Notes: a model not told the origin generated them from the sequence alone. 64,000 bases of DNA from RFPW01 sp040401595 (GCA_040401595.1 JBBAOE010000008.1:65694-129693); one strand, 5' to 3'. Positions 44,583-54,165 are shown, numbered from the stretch's first letter. Program-made: numbers and translations.

Positions 44583-46375
44583 TCATTTCGAGAAGGGATT
44601 GGCCCCCGTCCGGAATTCGATGCGCATCGGTGTTCCCTCGAGATCAAATTTGGCGCGGACGGCGCCCTCCAGGTAGCGTCGATAGGTCTCAGGAATATCG
44701 GCCAGCGAGTTGCCATGAATGACAATGATGGGCGGATTACGGCCACCCTGGTGGGCAAACCGCAATTTTGGCCGCGTGGCTCCTCGGCGGGGCGGATTTT
44801 GTCGCTCCACCGCGTCGATGATGACCCGCGTCAATCGGGGGGTCGACAATTTGCGGTTTGCCGCCGCGTAGGCCGCGTCCACGGAACGCAGGACCGCTCC
44901 CACCCCGAAACCGACAAGCGCACTGACAAAATGCGTCCGGGCCCAGCGCAGGAAATAGAGTTTCCGGGCAAACTCGCCGCGGATGCGTTCGCGCGCACCG
45001 GCATCCAGGCCGTCCCATTTATTGACGGCAACAACAAGCGCGCGACCAGACTCCAGAATGAAACTCGCAAGATGGGCATCCTGCTCCATCACGCCATCCT
45101 GGGCATCGAGCATCAGCACAACGACGTGACTCACGTCGATCGCCTGCAGCGTCTTGACCACAGAAAACTTCTCGACCGTATCGGTGACCTTGCCACGACG
45201 GCGAACGCCAGCGGTGTCGATCAAGACATAGGGGCGACCCTCGCGCAAAAACGGCACGGCGACGGCGTCGCGGGTCGTACCCGGTTGGTCGAAGGCGATC
45301 ATGCGCTCCTCGCCCAGCAAGGTATTGACCAGCGTCGACTTCCCCACATTGGGGCGCCCGACGATTGCGATCCGGATCGGGCGCTGCGGGTGGGTGGAGA
45401 GTTCGGCCGATTCGGCAGCGGCCAGGGCCTCAGCCTCGCTTAACCCCTCAATCGAACCCTCGATCGAACCCTCGATCGAAGCTTCAATCGACTCATCGGC
45501 CTGTGGCGCCGGTTCGGNNNNNNNNNNNNNNNNNNNNNNNNNNNNNNNNNNNNNNNNNNNNNNNNNNNNNNNNNNNNNNNNNNNNNNNNNNNNNNNNNNN
45601 NNNNNNNNNNNNNNNNNATCGAACCCTCGATCGAAGCTTCAATCGACTCATCGGCCTGTGGCGCCGGTTCGGTATCGTCCCATTCCGAATCCAATTCGGC
45701 ATGGTCCTCAGCGCCCGGGGGCCTTGCCAGCGCTGCAGCGCCCTTGGAGGTCCTTGCTGTTGCAACCGCCTCCGTCGGATACCCGGGCTCTTCTGTGTCC
45801 TCGTCAGGCAGATCCTCAACGGCCTCAACGCCTGCAAGGCCCTCGAGCGCGATCTCAAGCAGGTCGCGAACGCCATCGCCGTGCGCCGCGGATATGGCCC
45901 AGGGCTGACCGAGACCGAGCGCCCAGAACTCAGCCGCGACCTGCTCTCTGGGTAGGCCCTCGGCTTTATTGACCGCCACGAACACGCGGGCCCGGGACCG
46001 CCGCAATTCATCCACGATGGTCTGATCGTGCGGACTCAACCCATCGCGGGCATCGACCACCAAGAGAACCACATCGGCCTCCAGGATCGCCAACCGGGTC
46101 TGGCGGGCCATGGCCGCAACGATTCCGTCCTTGACGACGGGCTCAAAGCCGCCGGTATCGATCGCGATGAAACGACGATCACCGACCTGTGCCTGCCCAT
46201 AGTGGCGGTCCCGAGTCAGGCCAGGACGATCGTAAACCAGCGCCGCCCGACTGCGGGTGAGCCGATTGAACAGCGTTGACTTGCCGACATTGGGACGCCC
46301 GATCAGCGCCACCACGGGAAGCGGGACCAGCGGTAGCAGGTCAAAAATCGGGTCAATACGCTGGTCGCGAATCAA
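44583..46375 (-). CDS. der: Ribosome-assembly GTPase Der (EngA), interrupted by an assembly gap
   Basis: Tandem-GTPase factor needed for 50S assembly. Domain 1: GRPNVGKSTLFN, DTGGFEPV, NKAEG. Domain 2: GRPNVGKSTLVN, DTAGVRRRGK, NKWDG. A C-terminal KH-like domain (TRVIIDAVERQNPP). 100 N and a frame change separate the halves, but the 55 bases before the gap equal the 55 after it; collapsing them restores one frame and about 545 residues. The linker is roughly 100 residues, acidic, with SIEA/SIEG repeats, longer than normal. The start is uncertain: TTG at 46375 or GTG at 46315/46312; no ATG fits. Confidence 0.88.
45463..45517. repeat. 55-base copy A flanking the der gap (identical to 45618-45672)
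   Basis: Exactly 55 bases, ATCGAACC...GGTTCGG, identical to the sequence just after the gap. Contains 12-base SIEG/SIEA units. The identity ends precisely at the N run, as expected for two contigs overlapping by the k-mer length. Confidence 0.93.
45518..45617. other. 100-N scaffold gap inside der
   Basis: Exactly 100 N. The flanking identity implies that little or no real sequence is missing, or that a tandem repeat was collapsed. Removing 155 bases (N plus one copy) joins both frames of der. Confidence 0.95.
45618..45672. repeat. 55-base copy B flanking the der gap
   Basis: Identical to 45463-45517. See the gap entry; most likely the same genomic bases present at two contig ends. Confidence 0.93.
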
Positions 46376-46385
46376 AATAGGGTAC

Positions 46386-47564
46386 TCAATCGGTAGCCAG
46401 CCCGAATACGGAGCCACGCATCGTCTGGACGATGGCCAGATTGCCCGCCGCAATGGGTGGCGACTGGATCGGACCGCCGTTCAGATCTCGGCGCGCCTGA
46501 ACGGTCCCCGCTTCACGCGAGAACCAGTGGACGATGCCATCCCGATCGGCAATCAGCACCGAACCGCCGCTGGACAGCGGTTGCGACAGCCGACGCATTG
46601 AAAGGGCCTCCTGACGCCAGACCTGTTCGCCGGTCTCGCGCCGCAGGGCGAGCAGATTGCCTCGATCGTCGGCGACGAAGGCAAACCGTGGGTCAACTGC
46701 GAGCCCCGACCAGGCCGGTAAGTCGCGTGACCAAATCGGGGCCCCGCTGACAGCATCGTGGCAGGCAACCCGGCCCTGATAGGCCGATGCGCAGACTTGG
46801 CGCCCATCGATCCAGGGGCGACCGAGCACATCGGAAATCCGTTCAATCTCATTGGTTCCGCGCGGCTGTGCAATGGCGATCTCCCAGCGCAGCGCACCCG
46901 ATTCGAGATTGAGTGCGACCAATCGCCCCCCCGGCAGGCCCGCAAATGCGAGACTCACCAGTCCGTCAGCGGTTGGCATCGAGGCGATCGCGACCGGAGA
47001 CGGCTGGCGTAATACCAGCGTGGGTAGTGCCCGCTGCCAGGACCAGCGGGTTTTGCCGTCAGCGGCTTCAAGCGCCAGGATCTTTTCGCCGACCCGAACC
47101 AGCACCGTATTCAATCCGACGCTCGGGCTCGACAGCACTTCCGTGCCCGCGGCAACTTTCCAAAGCTGGCGTCCATCGGCAGCATTGAGGGCAATCACCT
47201 CACCGTCACGCGAAGCAACCACCGCAATGGCTTCGCTCGCGCCAACCCCGGCGCTCAGCGTCTGCCCCACCGAGACCCGCCACACGACCTTGCCACTACC
47301 TGCCTCAAAGCGGACTACGGTGCCGTCTGCGGCGGCGGCAAAAACCGCCTCACCCACCACCACCGGCTGAAAACCAACGCCCCCATTGCCGATCGAAGCT
47401 GACCATGCCACTCGTGGGCTGACACCGCCGACTGTTGGCCGCAATGGCGGCGGCGTGGGATCACCCCGGCCCAGCAAGGAGCACGCCGGAAGCAGCGTCA
47501 GCATCAAAAGGGCCAGGGCCAGACGGCCAGCATGGCCCCTGCCAAGCATTGCAATCTTCATCAT
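46386..47564 (-). CDS. bamB: Outer-membrane assembly lipoprotein BamB
   Basis: Eight-bladed beta-propeller lipoprotein of the BAM complex that aids outer-membrane protein insertion. 392 residues; signal peptide and lipobox (LLMLTLLPACSLL, lipidated Cys near residue 28), then PQQ-like repeats (DGTVVRFEAGSGKVVWRV, DGEVIALNAADGRQLWKV, and others). ATG at 47564 overlaps the yfgM stop (ATGA) and has GGAG upstream. yfgM-bamB-der is the usual order. Confidence 0.95.
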   Translation of the reverse strand: MMKIAMLGRGHAGRLALALLMLTLLPACSLLGRGDPTPPPLRPTVGGVSPRVAWSASIGNGGVGFQPVVVGEAVFAAAADGTVVRFEAGSGKVVWRVSVGQTLSAGVGASEAIAVVASRDGEVIALNAADGRQLWKVAAGTEVLSSPSVGLNTVLVRVGEKILALEAADGKTRWSWQRALPTLVLRQPSPVAIASMPTADGLVSLAFAGLPGGRLVALNLESGALRWEIAIAQPRGTNEIERISDVLGRPWIDGRQVCASAYQGRVACHDAVSGAPIWSRDLPAWSGLAVDPRFAFVADDRGNLLALRRETGEQVWRQEALSMRRLSQPLSSGGSVLIADRDGIVHWFSREAGTVQARRDLNGGPIQSPPIAAGNLAIVQTMRGSVFGLATD

Positions 47565-48211
47565 GAACCGGCTCCGAGGGTATCGAGCTTGAGTTGCACC
47601 AGCGGGCGCAGCGGGCTGTTGCCATCCAGCTTGCTCAGAGCGTCGGTCCAGGCTGCCTTGGCTTCTTCGCGTCGTCCCAGTTCCGCCAGCAGATCAGCCT
47701 TGCGGTCAAGCCATGCGCCAGCCATCTCCGCAGGGGGGGCGCCTGCCAGCAATTTCAGCCCTTCATCGAGCTGTGGTCGATCGGCAACGCCCTCATCGAG
47801 CATCAGTCCGGCCAGGCGGATGCGCGCGATCGATCGGATGCCTTCGTCATCCCCGTGATCCATCGCCCAGGTCAAGGTCGTCCGGGCCGATTTCGAGTCG
47901 CCAGCATCCATCTGCGCCCGCGCAACCCGCAAGGCCGCCAGCGGCGCGTAGGCGGTACGCCCATAATCTTTCATGAGCGTGGCGGCCATTGGCGCCGCTT
48001 CGGCAAGTTGTCCGCGACGCAGTGCCTCATCCAGTTTCTCGTGAATCGCGGAGGCAGCGCCAGCCTCGCGCATCTGCCACCAGCCCCAGCCGCGCCAGCC
48101 AGCGACGACCAGGAGAACGACCGTGAGGCCGAGCGTGATCGGGGTACCCCAACGGGCCCAAAACGCCTTCAGTTCATCCAGGCGTTCCTGTTCTTCAAGA
48201 TCGTAGGCCAT
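47561..48211 (-). CDS. yfgM: YfgM, SecYEG-associated TPR membrane protein
   Basis: Inner-membrane protein of 216 residues that associates with the Sec translocon and periplasmic chaperones. Cytoplasmic N-terminus MAYDLEEQERLDELKAFWARW, one transmembrane helix (ITLGLTVVLLVVAGWRGWGWW), then a periplasmic TPR region ending in QLKLDTLGA. The gap to hisS is 9 bases; the stop overlaps bamB. Annotation as UPF0070/DUF2133 is equivalent. Confidence 0.93.
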   Translation of the reverse strand: MAYDLEEQERLDELKAFWARWGTPITLGLTVVLLVVAGWRGWGWWQMREAGAASAIHEKLDEALRRGQLAEAAPMAATLMKDYGRTAYAPLAALRVARAQMDAGDSKSARTTLTWAMDHGDDEGIRSIARIRLAGLMLDEGVADRPQLDEGLKLLAGAPPAEMAGAWLDRKADLLAELGRREEAKAAWTDALSKLDGNSPLRPLVQLKLDTLGAGS

Positions 48212-48220
48212 GTGCGTTCC

Positions 48221-49585
48221 CTATGCTCCCTGCTCAATGTGATCCCCGACTGGCGGCAACGCCTCTTCCTGCGCGGCATCGGTCCGATACAACGCATCAA
48301 GGACTGCGGCTGGCAAATCCGCCAGGGCGACGTTCTGTTGACTCCCGGATGAATGCGCAAGACCCGGAGCGTTACGCAACCATTTGATCGCCGCCTCATC
48401 GCGCTCGGCCTCCTGGTCGCCGATCACCACCGCCAGCGTCGCGCCGCTCGCATCGGCGCGCTTGAACTGCGACTTGAAACTGCCGCCGCCGCAATGCAGG
48501 ATGACATCAAGCCCCGCATCGCGCAGGCGCTCTGCGGACCGGAACGCGAGCCGACTGGCCGCTGCTCCCTGATGCACGACGTAGACAGAGCAAGCGGCGC
48601 CCGCCGCAGCTTCGCCCTGCTCGCGCAATAATTCGATCAGACGCTCGACGCCAATGGCAAAGCCACAGGCTGGGGTCGATTTACCACCCATCTGCTCGAC
48701 CAGCGGATCGTAGCGACCACCGCCGCACACGGTGCCCTGCGCGCCGAGCAGCGTCGTCGTCCACTCAAACACGGTCCGATTGTAATAGTCCAATCCCCGC
48801 ACCAATCGGGGGTTGAGCTTGAAGGGGATCCCCAGGTCGGACAGCAGTTGCTGCAGCCCTTCGAAGTGCGCGCGGGACTCCGCACCCAGATGATCCACTG
48901 GTTTTGGAGCGGATTCGATTAGGGCCTGCAGGGCAGGATTCTTGGAATCCAGAATCCGCATCGGATTGGTGTGCAGACGACGTTTGGAATCATCATCAAG
49001 TTGATCAAGATGCTGATCAAAATAATCAATCAGGGCAGTCCGATGAGCCAGGCGCTCGTTGGCATCGCCGATGGAATTGAGTTCGAGCTGCAAACCATCC
49101 AGGCCGAGATCGTCCCAGAGACGCTGCGCCATCGCGATGACCTCGGCGTCAATGTCCGGCCCGCCAAACCCGATCGCCTCGATCCCGATCTGATGAAACT
49201 GCCGATAACGCCCACGCTGCGGACGCTCGTGGCGAAACATTGGACCGAGATACCACAGGCGTCGGGGGCCCTCGTAGGTGAGATGGTGTTCAATCACGGA
49301 CCGAACCACCCCCGCGGTATTCTCGGGGCGCAAGGTCAGGTGCTCGCCATTGAGCGCGTCGACAAAGGAATACATCTCTTTTTCGACAATATCGGTGGCC
49401 GCACCAATACCCCGCGCAAACAGCGCTGTCGGTTCGACGATCGGCGTCCTGATCTGCTGATAGCCGTAACCGCGGGCCCAGTCACGAACGGTTTCTTCGA
49501 CCAGTCCCCACAAATGGGCATCGGCCGGCAACAAGTCGTTCATCCCCTTCACGCCGGCGAGAACGCCGGGCTTGGCAGCGCTCAT
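48221..49585 (-). CDS. hisS: Histidyl-tRNA synthetase
   Basis: Class II synthetase, 454 residues. KGMNDLLPADAHLW at the N-terminus, motif 2 around LWYLGPMFRHERPQRGRYRQF near residue 110, histidine-binding RGLDYYNRTVFEW near 260 and CGGGRYDPLVEQMGG near 285, then the C-terminal anticodon domain. ATG at 49585 overlaps the ispG stop (ATGA). Distinct from the HisZ paralogue at 39268. Confidence 0.97.
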   Translation of the reverse strand: MSAAKPGVLAGVKGMNDLLPADAHLWGLVEETVRDWARGYGYQQIRTPIVEPTALFARGIGAATDIVEKEMYSFVDALNGEHLTLRPENTAGVVRSVIEHHLTYEGPRRLWYLGPMFRHERPQRGRYRQFHQIGIEAIGFGGPDIDAEVIAMAQRLWDDLGLDGLQLELNSIGDANERLAHRTALIDYFDQHLDQLDDDSKRRLHTNPMRILDSKNPALQALIESAPKPVDHLGAESRAHFEGLQQLLSDLGIPFKLNPRLVRGLDYYNRTVFEWTTTLLGAQGTVCGGGRYDPLVEQMGGKSTPACGFAIGVERLIELLREQGEAAAGAACSVYVVHQGAAASRLAFRSAERLRDAGLDVILHCGGGSFKSQFKRADASGATLAVVIGDQEAERDEAAIKWLRNAPGLAHSSGSQQNVALADLPAAVLDALYRTDAAQEEALPPVGDHIEQGA

Positions 49586-50871
49586 GCAGGCTCCGTCTGA
49601 TTGCGTGACGTCAACCCTGCAATGCCATAGCGTCGTTCAACATACTGCGCCACGATGGCCTGAAATTCTTCAGCGATCCGATCCCCTTTCAGGGTGACGG
49701 TGCGCTCGCCGTCCACAAAGACGGGTGCAACCGGGGCTTCGCCAGCCCCGGGAAGACTGATGCCCACATTGGCAAATTTGGACTCCCCAGGCCCGTTGAC
49801 GACACATCCCATGACGGCAACCGCCATCGTCTCAACGCCTGGATAGTTGGCCCGCCACTCGGGCATGCGATCGCGCAGCCAGCGCTGGATGGAATCGGCC
49901 AACTCCTGAAAAAAGGTCGAGGTGGTGCGACCACATCCCGGGCAGGCCGTCACCAGCGGTGTGAATGCCCTCAGGCCCATCGTCTGAAGGATTTCCTGCG
50001 CGACGATCACTTCGCGCGTCCGTTCGCCACCCGGCTCTGGGGTGAGCGAGACCCGAATGGTGTCGCCGATCCCTTCCTGAAGCAGAACCGCCAGCGCCGC
50101 CGTGGAGGCCACGATCCCCTTGGAACCCATCCCCGCCTCCGTCAGACCGAGGTGCAACGGGTAATCGCATCGGCTGGCCAGGTCCCGATAGACAGCAATC
50201 AGGTCCTGAACGGCGGAAACCTTGCAGGAAAGCACAATCTGATTGGGAGCGAGCCCGATTTCGACCGCACGCGCTGCGGAATCGAGAGCGGAGCGCACCA
50301 GTGCCTCACGCATCACCGCCGCAGCCCCCAGTGGGTCTGGGCGAGCAGCATTTTCGTCCATCAACCGGGCGAGTAGATCCTGATCCAGACTGCCCCAATT
50401 CACGCCAATCCGAACCGCTTTGTCATTCTGGCAAGCGATCTCGATCATCCTGGCAAAGTTATCGTCGCGCTTGGTCCCGGTCCCGACGTTGCCGGGATTG
50501 ATCCGGTACTTGGACAAGGCCTTCGCGCATTCTGGGTACTGCGTGAGCAGGCGATGTCCGTTGTAATGAAAATCACCACACAAGGGAACGGACACGCCCA
50601 TGCGGTCCAGTTGCTCGCGCACCGCCGACACCGCTTGGGCTGCCGCAGGCGAATTGACCGTCAGCCGGACGATTTCGCTTCCGGCGGCGGCCAGCGCCTT
50701 GACCTGAATCGCAGTCGCGATCACGTCCGCCGTATCGGTATTCGTCATGGACTGCACGACCACCGGCGCCCCGCCGCCGATCCGAACCAGACTTTCACCC
50801 CAGCGCACGACGGCAGCGCGGGTCGGATGCCGAACCAACGGTCCGGGCGTAGAGGGCATGCTTGAACTCAT
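49582..50871 (-). CDS. ispG: 4-hydroxy-3-methylbut-2-en-1-yl diphosphate synthase IspG
   Basis: [4Fe-4S] enzyme of the non-mevalonate isoprenoid pathway converting MEcPP to HMBPP. 429 residues: TIM barrel beginning VVQSMTNTDTADV, and cluster cysteines in CPGCGRT and CVVNGPGE in the C-terminal half, plus a family Glu. ATG at 50871. The usual neighbours rodZ (upstream) and hisS (downstream, coupled) are present. Confidence 0.97.
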   Translation of the reverse strand: MSSSMPSTPGPLVRHPTRAAVVRWGESLVRIGGGAPVVVQSMTNTDTADVIATAIQVKALAAAGSEIVRLTVNSPAAAQAVSAVREQLDRMGVSVPLCGDFHYNGHRLLTQYPECAKALSKYRINPGNVGTGTKRDDNFARMIEIACQNDKAVRIGVNWGSLDQDLLARLMDENAARPDPLGAAAVMREALVRSALDSAARAVEIGLAPNQIVLSCKVSAVQDLIAVYRDLASRCDYPLHLGLTEAGMGSKGIVASTAALAVLLQEGIGDTIRVSLTPEPGGERTREVIVAQEILQTMGLRAFTPLVTACPGCGRTTSTFFQELADSIQRWLRDRMPEWRANYPGVETMAVAVMGCVVNGPGESKFANVGISLPGAGEAPVAPVFVDGERTVTLKGDRIAEEFQAIVAQYVERRYGIAGLTSRNQTEPA

Positions 50872-50888
50872 GGTGCTTGGTTTGGGAG

Positions 50889-51551
50889 TCAGCGGAGCGA
50901 TTGAGCCGGGACGGTTTCAATCACCGTCGGTCCGGTAGTGGATGAGGCTGCAGCAGGTGCAGACCCGGGCGTGCCGGCGGCGCCCGGAGCCGTATCCCTG
51001 AACGCTTGGGGCAGACCCGAGGGCGCCTGAGACTGACCGGTGGTGGAACCAGCCGGATCGGGACTGGCGAGATTACCGGGCGCAGCGCTGGCCGCCGGGT
51101 TCTCACCAAGCCGCGCCGAGCGACCGTAGAACAGGGCAAATGCGGCGAGCGCCGCCACCGTCACGACCACTAGCAAGATCCAGTTGCGTCGACCGCCCGA
51201 AGAACCCGAAAAGTCCAGACCATCTGCGCGCGGCATGGGTTCACTGAGCGACGCCGCCGAACGAAGGTCGCTGGGCTGGCCCGCGGCGCCGAGGGTATCG
51301 ATCAGCGGTTCGACCCCCACCCCGAGCAACCTTCCATACCCGCGCAGAGCACCGCGCACGAAGGTCCCCCCCGGGAGCTCTGTCCAGTGCCCCTGCTCCA
51401 GCGCCTGAATCTGGCGGGTCGCCAGACGCATGCGCTGGGCGGCTTCCTGCACCGTCCAGCCGCGGGCCTCGCGCACGGCCGCGAGTTCTGCGGCTGTGGT
51501 AATCCCATGGGCGCCGGCACTCGAACCGCTATCAGGATTGGTGTTTGTCAT
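50889..51551 (-). CDS. rodZ: RodZ-like HTH membrane protein lacking the C-terminal domain
   Basis: Cell-shape protein that links MreB to the membrane. 220 residues: cytoplasmic helix-turn-helix (LAAVREARGWTVQEAAQRM, residues about 22-85), a linker, one transmembrane helix (124-142), then only a Pro/Ser/Gly-rich periplasmic tail. Full RodZ proteins are usually above 300 residues and end in a beta-rich DUF4115 domain, which is missing. The reading frame ends cleanly 17 bases before ispG, so this looks like true shortening, not a frameshift. ATG at 51551 overlaps the rlmN stop. Confidence 0.85.
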   Translation of the reverse strand: MTNTNPDSGSSAGAHGITTAAELAAVREARGWTVQEAAQRMRLATRQIQALEQGHWTELPGGTFVRGALRGYGRLLGVGVEPLIDTLGAAGQPSDLRSAASLSEPMPRADGLDFSGSSGGRRNWILLVVVTVAALAAFALFYGRSARLGENPAASAAPGNLASPDPAGSTTGQSQAPSGLPQAFRDTAPGAAGTPGSAPAAASSTTGPTVIETVPAQSLR

Positions 51552-52726
51552 GATCGGCTCATTCGATGGTTGTGTGCCTCGGGACGCTCGGGGAGGATCG
51601 GGATGGTCTTGCCATCCTTGCGTTCCGCCCGGCGAGTCCGATCACGTACGTCACCCGCGAGTTGGCCGCAAGCTGCGTCAATGTCATCCCCTCGCGTGCG
51701 CCGCACGGTTGTCACGATACCAGCGTCCGAGAGCCGGCGCGCAAAGCGCATGATCCGCTCCCAGGGCGAGCGCTTCAATCCCGATCCCGGGAACGGGTTG
51801 AATGGAATCAGGTTGAATTTGCAGGGTAGATCCCCGACCCACCGCAAAACCTGGTCCGCCTGATCATCGGAATCGTTGATTCCGTCCAGCATCACGTATT
51901 CGAAGGTCACGAAATCGCGTGGCGCGGATGCCAAATAACGAGAGCAGGCGGCCCAAAGCTGGGCCATTGGGTATTTGCGGTTCAACGGCACGAGCTGGTC
52001 ACGCAAGGCATCATCGGGCGCGTGCAGCGACACCGCCAATGCTACCGGGCAGTCCTCGCGCAAGCGGTCCATCATCGGAATGACACCAGAGGTAGACACC
52101 GTCACCCGGCGTCGCGACAACCCGTAAGCCCGATCATCCAGCATGAGACGCAGGGCCGAGAGGGTCACCTCGTAATTAAGCAAGGGCTCGCCCATCCCCA
52201 TGAACACGACGTTGCTGATTCGACGCTCGGCGCCCGGTTGCTGGCCACCCAACGCCTGCTCGGCCCACCACAACTGACCGATCACCTCATCGAGGCGCAG
52301 ATTGCGTGAAAACCCCTGCTTGCCCGTCGAGCAGAACCGACAATCCACCGCACATCCGGCCTGGGTCGACACGCAGAGGGTCCCGCGTGTCGTTTCAGGA
52401 ATGAACACCATTTCGACGGCATTTCCCTGACCGACATCGAGTAACCACTTTCGGGTCTCATCGGCCGCCTGATGATCACTGAGGACCGCAGGGGCACGGA
52501 TCTCGGCATGGACCGTCAGGTGGTCACGCAGGCTTCGGGCCAGATCGCTCATGGCACCAAAGTCACTGGCACCGCGCTGGTGAACCCACTTCAACAGTTG
52601 CTGGGCCCGAAAGGGTTTTTCTCCCCAGCTTGCGCACAGAGCCGCCAACCCGGCGGCGTCCAAACTCAGCAGGTTTACCCGGCCAGCGACCGGGTCGTTC
52701 TCAAGGGAAGGATTGGCACAAGGCAA
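51548..52726 (-). CDS. rlmN: Dual-specificity RNA methyltransferase RlmN
   Basis: Radical-SAM enzyme that methylates C2 of A2503 in 23S rRNA and A37 in some tRNAs. 392 residues from TTG at 52726, one base after the ndk stop. Radical-SAM cluster CAVDCRFCSTG near residue 135, FMGMGEPLLNYE near 180, and the catalytic second Cys region near the C-terminus are present. The open frame further upstream lies over ndk and is not used. The pilF/pilW gene usually found between rlmN and rodZ is absent. Confidence 0.95.
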   Translation of the reverse strand: MPCANPSLENDPVAGRVNLLSLDAAGLAALCASWGEKPFRAQQLLKWVHQRGASDFGAMSDLARSLRDHLTVHAEIRAPAVLSDHQAADETRKWLLDVGQGNAVEMVFIPETTRGTLCVSTQAGCAVDCRFCSTGKQGFSRNLRLDEVIGQLWWAEQALGGQQPGAERRISNVVFMGMGEPLLNYEVTLSALRLMLDDRAYGLSRRRVTVSTSGVIPMMDRLREDCPVALAVSLHAPDDALRDQLVPLNRKYPMAQLWAACSRYLASAPRDFVTFEYVMLDGINDSDDQADQVLRWVGDLPCKFNLIPFNPFPGSGLKRSPWERIMRFARRLSDAGIVTTVRRTRGDDIDAACGQLAGDVRDRTRRAERKDGKTIPILPERPEAHNHRMSRS

Positions 52727-52727
52727 A

Positions 52728-53153
52728 TCAGCGCGAATGAATCGCCATGGCGGGGAAAAAGAATGCAATCTCGGCCGCGGCGGTTTCCGCGGCATCCGAA
52801 CCATGCACCGCGTTGGCGTCAATGCTCCGGGCAAAGTCGGCGCGGATCGTGCCTGGCGCTGCTTTTTTGGGATCGGTTGCCCCCATCAGATCACGATTCT
52901 TGGTGATCGCGCCCTCACCTTCCAGAACCTGCACCATGACGGGACCGGAGATCATGAAATGCACGAGGTCAGCGAAGAAAGGCCGCTCGCGGTGAACGCC
53001 GTAAAACGCCTCTGCATCGGCCTGGGAAAGCTGCATCATTCGGGCCGCGATGACTTTCAGACCGGCTTCTTCGAAGCGGGACAGAATACGACCGATGACG
53101 TTGCTAGCGACAGCGTCGGGCTTGATGATGGATAGGGTGCGCTCGATGGCCAT
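52728..53153 (-). CDS. ndk: Nucleoside diphosphate kinase
   Basis: Balances NTP pools through a phosphohistidine intermediate. 141 residues from ATG at 53153, preceded by CGGAG. The active-site His lies in NAVHGSDA near residue 117, and ERTLSIIKPDAV opens the fold. First gene of the long minus-strand run from ndk to purA. The upstream region is described separately. Confidence 0.98.
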   Translation of the reverse strand: MAIERTLSIIKPDAVASNVIGRILSRFEEAGLKVIAARMMQLSQADAEAFYGVHRERPFFADLVHFMISGPVMVQVLEGEGAITKNRDLMGATDPKKAAPGTIRADFARSIDANAVHGSDAAETAAAEIAFFFPAMAIHSR

Positions 53154-53466
53154 GCGAACTCCGAAATTCGTTGACGTTTCAAAAGGAAAGCCTTGGAGTT
53201 TAACATGCAGGTACCCTCTCCTGCCTCGGCGCGCCGAACGACGAGACCCAATCCATCGGCAATCCATCGGTTTGCTCAGCGCCAGGTTCTGCAGCGGGGC
53301 GACGTACCCAGGCTCAGGCGTTCGCAGGCGCCTCGAACAACATCAGAGCAGGCTTTGTAAGCCCGGAACGCACTCCCCGACCGACGCTTAGGGCAAGTCT
53401 CGACTTGAATGGTTTGAGGCGGTGCTCTAGAGTCCGCACATTCACAACTTGAGGGTTCACTCCACC
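53154..53466. other. 313-base divergent intergenic region, ndk/BI-1
   Basis: Holds promoters for two divergent genes. Contains a 12-base palindrome TCGGCGCGCCGA (53226-53237) and an 11-base tandem direct repeat CAATCCATCGG at 53249-53259 and 53260-53270. No gene or RNA recognised. Confidence 0.6.
53405..53433 (+). promoter_or_regulatory. Possible sigma-70 promoter for the BI-1 gene
   Basis: TTGAAT (53405-53410), 17-base spacer, TAGAGT (53428-53433). Each box matches four of six consensus bases. It lies 33 bases before the ATG at 53467. By-eye call only. Confidence 0.35.
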
Positions 53467-54165
53467 ATGGCTTTTGAGAACAACCACCCGATGTTCGCAA
53501 CTCGCGGTGCGCTCGTCGGGGCATCCAGAAACCGCGTACTTCGCAACACCTATGCGCTGTTGGCGCTGTCGATGGTGCCTACCGTGTTGGGCGCCTTTGT
53601 AGGGGTGCGCACCGGGTTCTCGCTGTTGGCCGGCAGCCCGTTCATGGGCGCCATTCTCTTTATGGCAATCGCGTTTGGCTTCTTCTATGCCATCGAGCGG
53701 ACCAAAGACAGTGGCTTCGGGGTCGCCCTGCTGCTTGCCTTCACCTTCTTCATGGGGCTGATGCTGTCGAATCTGCTGTCGCATGTGTTGGGCATGGGCA
53801 ACGGGGGGCGTCTGATCATGGCGGCCTTTGGCGGGACTGCGGTGATCTTTAGCGCGATGGCGACCCTTGCAACCGTCAGCAAGCGCGACTTCTCTGGCCT
53901 CGGCCGGTGGATGTTCGTCGGCATGCTGGTCGTGATTGTTGCCGGCCTGGCCAACATCTGGCTGCAACTCCCGGCACTCATGCTGGCGTTGTCTGTGATC
54001 GTGATCGGGATCATGTCCGCATTCATCTTGATCGATGTCCAGCGGGTCCTGAACGGTGGCGAGACCAACTACGTGACCGCGACGCTGTCGATCTATCTGA
54101 GCATCTACAACATCTTCACCAACCTTCTGTCGTTGCTTGGCATCTTCGGCGGCGAGCGCGAGTAA
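53467..54165 (+). CDS. BAX-inhibitor-1 family membrane protein (YccA/YbhL-like)
   Basis: 232-residue protein with seven hydrophobic helices, typical of bacterial BI-1/LFG proteins. YccA, a relative, modulates FtsH; YbhL and BsYetJ are pH-gated calcium leak channels. LRNTYALLALSMVPTVLGAFVG begins the first helix and the C-terminal SIYLSIYNIFTNLLSLLGIF with a following polar end is diagnostic. ATG at 53467; the upstream GAGGG is rather distant. The hflKC operon in this window makes an FtsH link attractive but unproven. Confidence 0.9.
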   Translation: MAFENNHPMFATRGALVGASRNRVLRNTYALLALSMVPTVLGAFVGVRTGFSLLAGSPFMGAILFMAIAFGFFYAIERTKDSGFGVALLLAFTFFMGLMLSNLLSHVLGMGNGGRLIMAAFGGTAVIFSAMATLATVSKRDFSGLGRWMFVGMLVVIVAGLANIWLQLPALMLALSVIVIGIMSAFILIDVQRVLNGGETNYVTATLSIYLSIYNIFTNLLSLLGIFGGERE

